DNA from: Gamsiella multidivaricata
Lineage: Eukaryota > Mortierellomycota > Mortierellomycetes > Mortierellales > Mortierellaceae
Direction: 5' to 3'
NCBI RefSeq assembly: GCF_025024155.1
Contig: NW_026251788.1
Location: 1 to 64,000 of the forward strand
DNA: 64,000 nucleotides
Shown: piece by piece, positions 33,736 to 43,910 of the stretch
How positions within the stretch are numbered: the stretch's first letter is position 1
Layout of the letters: each line of letters begins with the position of its first letter
Translations under genes and position numbers: made by a program
Notes under the pieces: generated by a model
What the model saw: only the letters and a program-made list of their open reading frames with translations
Told to the model about the DNA's origin: nothing
Database searches by the model: none

Positions 33736-35571
33736 TCAATAATGCAAATCCAAATGTCCGCCGGCCCTGGACGTATGCAAATACGTCGCCTTCAGCTCCG
33801 GCCAGTTCTGTCGCGCCCATTCAATCAGCCTCGTATTCCTCACCCCTCTCAACTCCCTCAGTTCCGGCCAATGCTCTCGCATCCACTCCATCTCCGGATA
33901 CCCTATCCTATGACCCTGAATCCTCGCCACACTCAGAAACCTCAGTCGCCTACATCCAGCCATATGTCCCAATCCGGTCGCCAGGGTCATATCCAGAATC
34001 GCATTATGTGTCGCCGACAAGAGCGTATTCACCCCGACATCTGAGGCAGCTTGGACCATGATCTCTGTCGATCCATTCGTAGCATTGTACCAGAAGTGGT
34101 TACAGTCCTTTAGCCGCGCACCGTAGCACCGACAGTGGCATCCGAGACGCAGGTCAACCAGCACGCTCAATTGGCCCAGCTTGCGGTAAGTATCCTCAAC
34201 CCGGAGCATGAATCGCTCCTCGTCCTCAACCTCCTTTTGTGGGAAAAACGTGATATCCAGATGCGTGAGCGTTGCATAACAAGCCCAGAAGAATGATGAC
34301 GATGACGATGACGATGGCGAGGAGCTCGACGAAAGGCTCAAAGATTCCAGCGCCGGCAAGATCGGTTCATCTGTGATCCACATGGTTCCAGCAGCTCCCT
34401 GACCGGAAGAGAAGTTTTTGTAACTGTGCTCATACGTCGTTTCTAGACGCTCCAGGTTCGAACATACCCGAATTAAGTCCTCCAGGTCCATGCCTTCCTG
34501 GAATCCACCGCCTCCTGTCCATCGAATGTGAGTAAGCGATCTCGCATGATACTGTATCAGCACCTGAACCAGCTCTCGTGCATCATGTACATGTCCCGAG
34601 ATTGTGACAGATTTGAGAGGATGACATGCCCTTAGGATACGCAGATAAATCGGCAATTCCTCGAACGCCAAATCCTGGAACACGACGTTCTCGAGCATCG
34701 GACAATGGTTGCTCAAGGCTTCAACCACTTGATTCAGAACACTCGTTTGGACGATCGGCACGCTCTCCAAGGTCGTCAGTTTCGGACACCGAAGTCGAAA
34801 GAACGGGACGATCGTCGTCAGCTCGTTCGTCTTGATATTACATGGCAGTTTCAGAGTCCGGATATTCGTCGGCGTCGCATTCGCCCAGAAATGCTGCAAC
34901 AACCCCTGTTCCCCGCCTTGGCCGTTGTCAAGCACGAAACTCCACGAATGGATCGGGTCGTAGTCGAGTTCCATCGTATAATCGATCCTCAGGGCCTCGA
35001 CCGACTCGGGACAGCACCTTAACAACGTCGCGAGCTGCTGTCCCAATAATGGTACGTCGCCCTGTAACGTCATCATCCTTAATCCACTCAGCTTCGAAAA
35101 CTTGGTCTGCATGTCATGGAAGGAACTGAGCGTGATTTCTGGCAAGTACTTCAAGCTGACATCCAGCTCCTGTAAACCATCTGCGGCCAGCGACAGCAAC
35201 GGCAGCAATACGCTCAATGTGTAATGGGCATGCATATAGCTCTTGTGCCTCATCACGATTCGACTCAGTTTCTCAGAGAGCAGTTCTGGATGACGTTCTA
35301 GGTAATTGATTAGAGGGGTTTGTTTCATAGAGAACTGGACCGTCAGCGTTCGGATGGTCGGCGCTCGGTTTGTGAGCGTCTTGACAAATTCTGGGTCGGA
35401 GAGAAGCGCCTCGTAATCCTTGTCTCCGAGTTCAAAGTTGCGCCAGGTTAGAGGACGGAGGATTTGAGACCAGGCGTAGCAGACGAGTGCGCAGGACACG
35501 ACATCCTTGGGTGGGAGGTTCAAACTGATCTGCTCCAAAACATGGGGTATATCGAATATAGTGAGGGGCAT
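33736..35571 (-). CDS. F-box/leucine-rich repeat protein
   Basis: Single exon, 611 residues from the Met of MPLTIFDIPHVLEQI; an upstream in-frame Met (35598) is less typical. The first 45 residues form an F-box: IFDIPHVLEQISLNLPPKD, VVSCALVCYAWSQILRPLTW. The rest is leucine-rich (LRTLTV, LESLSLSSS, LRELRGVRN and similar) in the manner of Mortierellaceae F-box/LRR proteins, with a Ser run near residue 420. F-box proteins tether substrates to SCF ligases through Skp1. The substrate is unknown. No intron is needed. Confidence 0.85.
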   Translation of the reverse strand: MPLTIFDIPHVLEQISLNLPPKDVVSCALVCYAWSQILRPLTWRNFELGDKDYEALLSDPEFVKTLTNRAPTIRTLTVQFSMKQTPLINYLERHPELLSEKLSRIVMRHKSYMHAHYTLSVLLPLLSLAADGLQELDVSLKYLPEITLSSFHDMQTKFSKLSGLRMMTLQGDVPLLGQQLATLLRCCPESVEALRIDYTMELDYDPIHSWSFVLDNGQGGEQGLLQHFWANATPTNIRTLKLPCNIKTNELTTIVPFFRLRCPKLTTLESVPIVQTSVLNQVVEALSNHCPMLENVVFQDLAFEELPIYLRILRACHPLKSVTISGHVHDARELVQVLIQYHARSLTHIRWTGGGGFQEGMDLEDLIRVCSNLERLETTYEHSYKNFSSGQGAAGTMWITDEPILPALESLSLSSSSSPSSSSSSSFFWACYATLTHLDITFFPQKEVEDEERFMLRVEDTYRKLGQLSVLVDLRLGCHCRCYGARLKDCNHFWYNATNGSTEIMVQAASDVGVNTLLSATHNAILDMTLATGLGHMAGCRRLRFLSVARIQGHRIGYPEMEWMREHWPELRELRGVRNTRLIEWARQNWPELKATYLHTSRAGGHLDLHY

Positions 35572-35991
35572 TATGAATAGAGGGTGGAACAAAAGCAACG
35601 AGCATGAGTTGAAAATATGAATTAAAGTGGGCTAGGGAATATGGAGAACTTCTTTTTAAGTGTCGCTTCAAGACGATGGGCTGTGTTAAGTATGCTGTGA
35701 AAGCATGGGTCCATAGGCCAATGCGGGCACTGGCAAATGAACCAATTCGACGATAACCTGCTACGCCTTCATTCTCCAAGATACGCCTCCAAGCGTTTAT
35801 GCCTTATACGAACGATGCGTCTCTTCTTCGACGTTGTCAAAGGAAACGTTGAGATGGGCTGTGGTGGCGATGACGATTAAGGACCGAAAATGTCTGTTTG
35901 AATGCAGCCCATGACAACAAATGGGCAGCAGTGCATAAAAACAGCAGCAGGATTACGATTCGTGTCACCATCGTCCCTGGATTTTATATCC
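35572..35991. other. Intergenic, F-box upstream and ASA1 3' flank
   Basis: 420 bp without a supported gene. Confidence 0.35.
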
Positions 35992-37856
35992 TTAGTACAG
36001 CTCCCAGAGGCTGACCCTATTCTCCTTGCCTCCAACAGCAATCCAATGTCGCCTAGACCATCGCCGTCTTTCCTCCAACGCATCCTCCAAATCGCTGTTG
36101 TCTTCCTCTTCGCTTTCACTATCGCTTCCACTATCGCTCCAAGCGTCACTACCATCCTCCTTCTTCTCGGCATGACCACCATCTCGCGTTTCCAATGGCT
36201 GTTTTCCATCGTATTCTCCACTTGATACGTCGGCATCCGTTCCAGCGGCAGCCGATTCGACACTATTGACAGCTGCAAACGCAAGGCAGTAGAGACTCTC
36301 TCTATGATGCTTGAGCACTGCTAGTGGCTTCAGTGTCTTTGCTGAATACACTCGTATCCTAAGTACAATCAAGCATATCAAATGAAAGCTTCCGTTAGCA
36401 CTTGAAGAAGGGCGCGTAATAATATACTAACAAATGCAGATGAACTTATGTACGGTACCTTCCATCCCACCCAGCAAGTCCAATGATCTTATTATCGCTT
36501 CGGATCTTGATATCCGCAATACCATTCGCCTTCAAGGCGACCTGAGTGACCTCAGGCACCCCCTGCAACGAGCCGTCAAGATCGTACTTTGCAAGAACGT
36601 TATCCGATCCACACGACACCGCATACTTTAGATCAGGCGAAATATCTAGCGCCAACACTATCGAACATCCAAAGAAAGAAAGAAAAAGGCATTAGAGTAT
36701 CCTTCTAGTATGGAAAACCAAACTAGATCATACTGAAAAGAGGCAACAGACCTGGCTCCCGGTGGGATTTGCATGTCCAGATAACATCCATCATTCGCTT
36801 CTTTGTCGATCCCGAGCTCGTCTTCTGTCCAGCTGCGCTTATAGATGGACTCGATTTCTGGAACAATGCCACGGACCCGTCCTCATACCCAACCAGCATA
36901 TGAAGCGTTTCCAACGCGTCCGACCCAGTCGCCGTCGATTCATCGCTATCCAAACCCACTGTCGAGTGGTCCAAGGTCCTTACCCGCGTCTGAAACAACT
37001 GAATGGCCATTACAGATCCCCATTTCTTGACAGTCTCCCCTGATACCGAGGAGCTTGTGTTGCTGTTGCCGCCAATGGATGCAAATGTTCTCTCGGGCTT
37101 GACAATATCGTATACGTCGATCAGCGTCGGGGTCGTGGGTGAGGGCACTGCGATGTAGATATGTCGATGGGTCCTCCTTAACAACGATCCGTCTGCCTGC
37201 GTTGACGACGAGTCCTGATCATGCTCCTGGATCTTCCCCTGTAATGGTTGTTGCTCCGTTTTCTGCTGCAGATGTGGCGCCGACTCGATGGCCAAGACGG
37301 ACATTTTACAAAAGTTAAGTGCATTGACGGGGAGACTGAATAACGGCACCATACTCTGCTTACTCGACGACGACGAGCCCTGAATCATTGAGGCCCCGAG
37401 CCTCAGCAAACTCTGCTGCAGGATAAAGCTAATATCCCATACATGAATCTCGTTATCGCGACCATGGCTCACGATGTACGTCCAGTCCCGTCCTTCACTC
37501 TGCGCCGTGTTCGCTCCATTACGCCTTCTTTTAGTCGCGTTCCGCTCTTTGTTCTTGTTCCGTACTGTAATATCAGATTTCGAGTAGAATGGAATCGCTT
37601 TGAGGGCAAGGATCGAGCCAAAGGGATGTCCATGCCACCTATGAACTGGTCGACGCTTCCAGATATCCCAGACGCAGATCCACCCGGCTTCGTCCCCTGT
37701 TACTAGAAAAGTGTTCAAGGCGAAAAATTCGACAGCATGCACTGGTGCATCGTGTCCACGAAAGATGAATGACGGTGTTGGAGGTACCGGTCCTGGCCCT
37801 CCTGTTCCTTTTGAAGAATGTGAATGCTGATCTCTTGGTCCTGATTCGGTCGCCAT
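35992..37856 (-). CDS. ASA1: WD40 protein Asa1 (GNB1L-like), TTT/ASTRA complex
   Basis: Exons 37856-36752, 36657-36459, 36358-35992, in phase, give 556 residues. WD repeats are visible: FIFRGHDAPVHAVEFF ... WICVWDIWKRRPV, ILALKAIPF, a VSHGRDNEIHVWDI repeat, VLALDISPDLKYAVSCGSD, IIGLAGWDGRIRVYSAKTL and, at the end, HWIAVGGKENRVSLWELY. The order and the ending match Asa1/ASTRA-associated protein 1 and human GNB1L, partners of Tel2-Tti1-Tti2 in maturing PIK-related kinases such as TOR. An acidic insert (DSGSDSESEEEDNSDLED) interrupts the last blade. The first intron donor is GTCTGT, slightly unusual. Confidence 0.87.
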
Positions 37857-37972
37857 CGTGCCCTTCGCAAAAAAAAAAAAAAAAAAAAAAAAGGCTCGTT
37901 CTAACCAAATAACGGTGCTGTGCAGATCATTTATGCGGTCACTTTTTATTCAATGCGTCTGCCCAACAAGTA

Positions 37973-39266
37973 CTATACAGCCATTTTCCGTGCAAGCTCC
38001 TCCACGCGATCGCGGATCGTCTTATCCACAACCAAATGAATCTGCTTACAGCCCTCGCTCGCCAACGAAAGCACCTCCTCCAGCTTATCCACATGTAACC
38101 GTGATTCCATCTGTGCCAGTGTAACCTTGCCGCTCTTTGGTAGCATTGCAATCGTCACTTCTGAGGTATCCGAAACCTCTTCCATATGATTCAGATCTAT
38201 CCAGCAAAAAGAAAAGAAAAAAAGATTCGTCCTCAAATAAGCATGTCATATGCTTTTGTCCATCATACTTTTTGCGAGAATAAACGAACAGGTCTTGAAA
38301 TGAAAGATAATAACAAAAAGCAGGCCATGAAAAGAAAGGTGGCAAAAATCAATTTGGATCCGTGTTCATTACTTACCAATGGCCGCTTCACGCTCGATCC
38401 ATCCAGCTGTGCATGCGCAGACATAGTCCGTCATAGCGATTCCAGCATCAATCAAAGCCATCGTCGCCGCATTGACGCATGCCTGCAGCACCCCACCATC
38501 CTGTTGAATGACCTGCAAATAGATATCGATCTGTGAGCGAGGATAAAGTGTTGTCACCACCACCGGTTCGAATGTCTGCTTCACGAACGAGGCCATCTCC
38601 AGCAAGCGCCTATCAATAAACACACGTCAAAGAAAATAAACCCCCAAACGATCATCAGTACATTCCCTAGGCATTTGTGGACATCCTGAAATGCAGACAT
38701 TTTCCTTGATCTGCCGTAACTGAGATATATAATCCATTATAAAAGAAAAGAAAAAACACGCACTTGTCGTTCTTGGTACGCCTCCTACGCTCGCCAGTGC
38801 TGAACGGTGCAACATTAAACTCGACATTCAGAATCGCGCGGTCGTGAGCGACGAGTGCACGATGCCTCGCCTCCCGAGGTCCATAGACTGCTGCCAGGAC
38901 TTTGGTGTTTCCGTGTTCCAGATAGGCTGATCCATCCGCTTGCGAGAGCACTGCGGTCGCGCTTGTGATCTTTCGAAGTTCTGCAGGGCGACGACCATCG
39001 ACTCGAAGGCCTATTTTCAGGTATTGAATATTTGTTGAGGGTTTGGGAGATATGTGTCAGTAACACAAATTCATCTTCAAGGGTACAATCTTGGGCGAAA
39101 AGCAGGCGCTGGTGATACCTTCTGGTGACAAGAGTTCAACGCGGGACTATTTTTTAAGAGGGTTTCGGTCGTTGAGTCAGCTATCCATACTTAATCCCCA
39201 TGTTCCTGTTGTGATAGCCTTATAGCCTTCGTTGTACATGGTTGCTGTTGCCGTTCCTCTTACCAT
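37973..39266 (-). CDS. RRP41: Exosome core subunit Rrp41 (Ski6)
   Basis: Exons 39266-39264 (ATG only), 39146-39119, 39010-38764, 38609-38377, 38196-37973, giving 244 residues. The start is a lone ATG followed at once by the donor GTAAGAGG. It joins in phase 0 to the next exon to read MSRVELLSPEGLRVDGRR, the standard Rrp41 start. The RNase PH fold follows: SAYLEHGNTKVLAAVYGPRE, ILNVEFNVAPFS, YPRSQIDIYLQVIQQDGG, CVNAATMALIDAGIAM and TIAMLPKSGKVTLAQMES. Rrp41 is one of six PH-like ring subunits of the nuclear and cytoplasmic RNA exosome, acting in 3'-5' RNA decay and processing. Eukaryotic Rrp41 is usually structural. It shares a 212-bp promoter with NR2C2AP. Confidence 0.92.
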
Positions 39267-39478
39267 GGTTGTGATTCCTGAATGAGGCAAGAGAGGTTTG
39301 AAGAATTAAAAGGACCCATGGCGCTTGCACTTGTGCTAAAATATAATTTTTTGTTGTTTGAGCTCCCAGTAAGCCACTAGGGGCCTTTCGCCCCTGGAGA
39401 AGACTGTTTCTGTCGAGGCCTACTGAGCGAAGCTTCTCCACATTCGTCTCTGTACATCGCCCAACCAACACCACAGCC
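39267..39478. promoter_or_regulatory. Bidirectional promoter, RRP41 and NR2C2AP
   Basis: Only 212 bp separate the two divergent start codons, so 5' UTRs and both promoters must share this stretch. Confidence 0.6.
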
Positions 39479-40279
39479 ATGACTACTCTACTGAATGCCG
39501 ACTGTCGCATCAAGTAATGCTACGTCTGCCATGTTTTGAGAGCTCAGCAACAATAACGGTAACCGGACAGAGTCCAGTTCGTCTTTCCTTACTGCGCCTA
39601 ATAAAAATATTTGCCGCCCAATTTTTTCGGTCTACGAAATAGAGTGAGTTCAGTCCTGAACCGCGAAACAACCCTCTACGGCAAACAATTCCTCACAGAC
39701 AATAGCGAGGAAACCTGCTGGAACTCTGAATCCGTAAGAAAAACATGTTTCTTCACCAAATAGAGCCACTTCAAAACTTCAATTGCTTCTTAATGACTTT
39801 TTTTTTTTCTTTATTTATTGCTAACGTGCGTTTATATACGTGATCCTTTACAGGGGACGCCTCAGTTTATTGTCGTCGATTTCGGCCGCAAGGTCCAAAT
39901 CGAGTCCCTCCAAATCATGTTCCAGGGTGGGTTCGTCGGCAAGACCTGTCAGCTCCTCGCCTGGACTGACGACAGCGAATTCGTTGAGATTATGAAGTTC
40001 TATCCTGAGGACATCAACCCATTACAAATAAGTCGTTCATGCTATGCTATTGAACTTGTCTTCGAAAGACTTCTTATCATGGCGCGTTATTAATCTGTCC
40101 GTGCTGTCTGGAATGCTTTTTTTTTTTTTTTTTTTTTTCGCCTTATCTACAGCTTTCCGATTGCAGTAAACGACCGCAAGATCACATCTAGGGTCAAGAT
40201 AGTCTTCGAGTCCAGCACAGATTTCTTTGGACGGATCACAGTCTACAAACTGGATATCCTTGGCCAGGATGCCTCATAG
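39479..40279 (+). CDS. NR2C2AP: NR2C2AP-like F5/8C-fold protein
   Basis: Exons 39479-39513, 39643-39733, 39854-40031, 40167-40279, in phase, give 138 residues. It starts MTTLLNADCRIKVSSVLNR and includes FLTDNSEETCWNSES, then GTPQFIVVDFGRKVQI, QIMFQGGFVGKTC, ITSRVKIVFESSTDFFGRI and VYKLDILG. This is the discoidin-like fold of nuclear receptor 2C2-associated protein (TRA16), a small protein kept from fungi to animals. Outside animals its role is not known. For exon 4 I chose the acceptor GATTGCAG because it alone keeps phase after the donor at 40032. The earlier acceptor at about 40151 would need a non-canonical donor. Confidence 0.85.
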
Positions 40280-40448
40280 GGATTAGAACATACACATAGA
40301 AAAATAATAGACCCGTCCGCATTTATCTGACAAACAAAGAAGTCTTTAAAAAAATGGATGTTAAGGACCAAGCAGGGTACGGAGAAATGACGGCAGTACT
40401 GGAGTAATGCAAAGTCCTACTTTATCGCGGCGACCTGGGAGGTGCGCC

Positions 40449-43400
40449 TCAGTGAACAGACGCGTTGTTCTCCTCGTTCTCTTTAGACTCATATCGACTC
40501 GCCATTTCCGTGTTGCACTGGTCCTGCTGTTCACACAAGACCATGGAGACCAAAGGCATCCTGTCCTGCGCTGATAGTTCTCCAACAACTCTCAACTTTT
40601 CATGGCCCCAAGGCTCCGCAACAGGCAAAGAACGCTCTCCACGAAGATATTGACTTTGCTGCGAAGGCGATTGATCACGATACTGCAGCGAAGGCGAAGA
40701 CGAGTCATAACGATATGGCAGCTGAGAACCTTTATGCTGCATCTGATTCTGCAGATCCTGAATCATCCCCTGTTGGCCTTCCATCTGGTACTGCAGTCTC
40801 TCGATCATACGGTACATCGTCTTTTGATTATCTTTGTCCCTTTGCCGTTGATCATCCATGCGAACCAGGTATTCTTTGACCACTCGGAACTCGCTCAAGA
40901 TCGTTTGATAAATCTGTGCTGTTTGCTCAAATGACATGGGCGTCTGAGTTCCCTCCATGTATCCGAGATATTCCTGTCCTGCGACCATCGAGGACGACAT
41001 GGCCGAAGTAGGCGAAGACAGGCTTGGACGGTAGGATGTGTCAGAAGCTGGACTCTGGGCGAGTTCAGTCCGAACGGTGGCATGCTGCATATAACTGTCA
41101 TCCCTCTTTTCTGCCGAGGAAGCGCGAGCTGATGACCGACTCTTTCGCGAATGCGATCCAGACGTCGAGCGAGACAGTGTCTCCTTCGTATATGGATGTG
41201 AACCCCAGATGCGCTGAGGCCGGAACTCCTCTTCCAGCGTTCGTGCGGCACTGGTCTCCGTCGCACTTCTCTTCCTGTCCATGGATCCATAGCTCGCGTT
41301 GCATAAATGATTTCGCCGTGACGGCGTAGCGTGCCCTGATGATGGTACTGAAGACGGCTCGGAAAATGCTAGTGTCGATGACAGTGTCGACGACAGTGTC
41401 GAAGGAGATTGAGCAGTGGCCGCAAAAGAGGACGAGCTTGGAGAATTAGTGGTATCCATGGTATCCATGCTCATACCAACATCAAACTTCTGTTTGGTAG
41501 CGCGCAATGAACCTATTTTCCCCGGAATCGTCCTATCCCCGTCGTTATTCTCTTCGAGCTCGTCAGAGTCCTGGGATGAATTCCGCTTCTGTGCCCCTGC
41601 AACCGTATAATCATCGCCCTGATCCTCTGAATCCGTTACGCCTGATAAGCTGTCCTCGTCGTTCGACTGGCCTCCATCCTCATCTAAAGAAGCAGCATGG
41701 CCACCTAGATACATCAGCTGGATGACTTGCTTTACCAGCTCGTCGTTGACCTCTCTCATCTCCTCTGGGATATTGCCCTTGTACATGCGTTCCCGAATCT
41801 GGTACGGCTTGATCATGCGGTTGACCCTCCTGATACACTGCCGAGAATGGACCTTCATCCCGACTGCGTCCCGGACGTCTTCCCAAGTCTTGACGACCTG
41901 ACCCACTTTCTGTGCAAACGGGTTCAATCTAATGGTTTCCAGCAGCAATCTCCTGTCGGCTTCCTCAGATCGATACCGGCGTTTCTTTTGCATTCTCAGT
42001 AGAGCCTGGGGTTGATTCATCATCACAAAGAGCTGTTCCAGCAGCTTCTTTTTGGTCTCGATCTGCTTCTCCGTCCCCACAGGCCGTTCTCGACCTGCGA
42101 TGCTGGCCTGGATAATGTTGTCATAGCGACGGGCACATGTCCTTGCGCGTATGCCATGTTCTTTCGCGATACGCTCCCAGACTTGCGTCGTCCTTCGTAT
42201 GGGACAGTTGAACGGATCGTGCTTAAGAACGTTTGACAATAACTCAATCTGAACATCAATAGGAAGCGGACCCTTGAGCGCTCCACGGGTCGAATGCGTT
42301 TTCAAAGTCGACGTTGTTGCAACCGTCGCCGCCGGAGATGATGTTGTTGCTGCGCCGGAGGATGAACCAATCATACCGTCTCCCCGTAGACTTGTGCTCG
42401 CGCCTTCATTGGATATAGTAGAAGAGCCTGGGCTATGCTCTGGGACACTCTCGCCTGACGCGGTGTGTCGCTTGGGGGCAAGCGAGGGTAATGAATGGGC
42501 ACCGAATGTTGAAAGTGGCCGACCGATAGGATATCGTTTGGATAGGGAATCCTGTGTGGAGTCTGGATGAGACGATCGGCTGTGCTGTGCACCATCGTCG
42601 ATCGTGAGCCTAGGATGTCGTCGATCCATGTCCTCGCGGTCGTTGATTTCGCTGCCAGGGCCAACGTCTCCCTGAGCCGTATACGGATTCATTTCGCTGG
42701 TAGACAAATGGCCTGTTATTGCTGTCGTTGTTGCCTCTGAAAAATATGGTATCAGTTGGGAGCATTGTGAACCGGAGGTGTTGGTGCCAGAGGAAGAAGG
42801 AGGGACGAGGGGAGCGTCTTTTGTAAAGGACTGTGCACGGGATCTCAGAGTGTGAGGATATTGCTGTTGCGTGTGTTGTGTTCCTGGCAAAGAGACACGT
42901 TGAGGATGTGTTCCTGAAGAGGAAGAGCAGCTATCGAGGCTGGTGTCTTGTGGATATGGGCTGCGATTTAAGAAGGAGGAAGGGGCGACAGAAGTTATGC
43001 CAAGCAGCGACATGGTAACCAAGGGAAGGAGATAGTGAAAGGTTGGAAAGAAGAGATGGGAAAGAGAGCAATAAAGAGATGTTTAGATGCCAAGAGATGT
43101 ACTCAAATAATACTAGTAAGAAATAGCGATAATGGTATTGAGGGTCGTGGCGTTAAGTCGTTCATCGCTGTGTGGATTATGACTAAGCATTGAGTTGTCC
43201 TGTTTGTTGATTGTATGGTGTACTAAAGGAAGAGCGGAAGAAAATTGTATATCTGTTTACCTGATGGACGAAAATGAAGCAGGAACGACGCCAGATGAAA
43301 ATGGCTGCGTAGAAACGGGACGAGAGGCGCGTCGTCGTCGGTGCTGATGTAGATGGGCCTCGTACTCTTGGTAATACTGCGATCGAGTAGTTCCTAGCAA

Positions 43401-43910
43401 GTTGGTTGCGGATACCGATACAGACGGTGATGGCGACGAGGATGGCGGCGATGATGGTGACGGCGATGCAGCAGAGGAAGGCAGGACGAGAGGCCCTGTA
43501 GCAGCAAAAGAAACATGAACTGTCTTGTCAATTTCCGAGAAAGTACTCCCCGTTGCAGAAGGGCCCATGCCGTGGTCCCTATCTGCATCTGAGACACCAT
43601 TTCCGGCATCCATGGCACGTTCATGAGTATTTCCTGTGGATAAATCAGCTAGGGACTCACTTGTAAGCTGCTCATCATCCTCGATCTGATGATGAACTAT
43701 GTCTGTGGACTCTGCCGGTTCCTGCTCTGATGGAGATAAGGTCTCAGCTGGCAAAGATCGATTGCCGTATATTAAAGCCTTGTTTGTTGACTGCCGTTCG
43801 CCATCTGTCATGGTTGTAGCGCCTGAAGTTGATTGTGCCACAATGTTAGACACAGCAGTTGGTATCGCCTCTATCTGAACTCTTTCCTCGGTCGCGTGCT
43901 CTGTGTTCAT
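40449..43910 (-). CDS. Protein with two Myb/SANT-like repeats
   Basis: I propose two exons, 43910-43261 and 42960-40449, phase 2, giving 1053 residues. The join reads FSSI then SPYPQD, with a GTAAAC donor and a pyrimidine-rich acceptor CGCAG. The alternative is two separate genes, the second starting MSLLGITS at 43013. About 42260-42050 and 41975-41815 encode two related units: LLSNVLKHDPFNCPIR ... TQVWERIAKEHGIRART, and LLLETIRLNPFAQKVG ... VKTWEDVRDAVGMKVHS. Both share the pattern N/D-P-F ... W-E ... R-x-R-x-x-R-I, like Myb/SANT-type DNA-binding units. A coiled coil (MDDQRQRDKDNQKTMYRMIE) lies near the C-terminus. The rest is Ser-rich. A role as nuclear regulator is inference. Confidence 0.7.

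Noticed and set aside
40100..40166. Alternative acceptor of the last NR2C2AP intron at about 40151
   Set aside because: It gives the attractive peptide FPIAVNDRK but needs a non-GT donor; the acceptor at 40166 keeps phase with a GT donor.
43013..43022. Separate start for the SANT-like gene
   Set aside because: Not fully excluded, but a GT-AG intron from 43260 to 42961 joins the upstream open frame in exact phase, so one gene is preferred.
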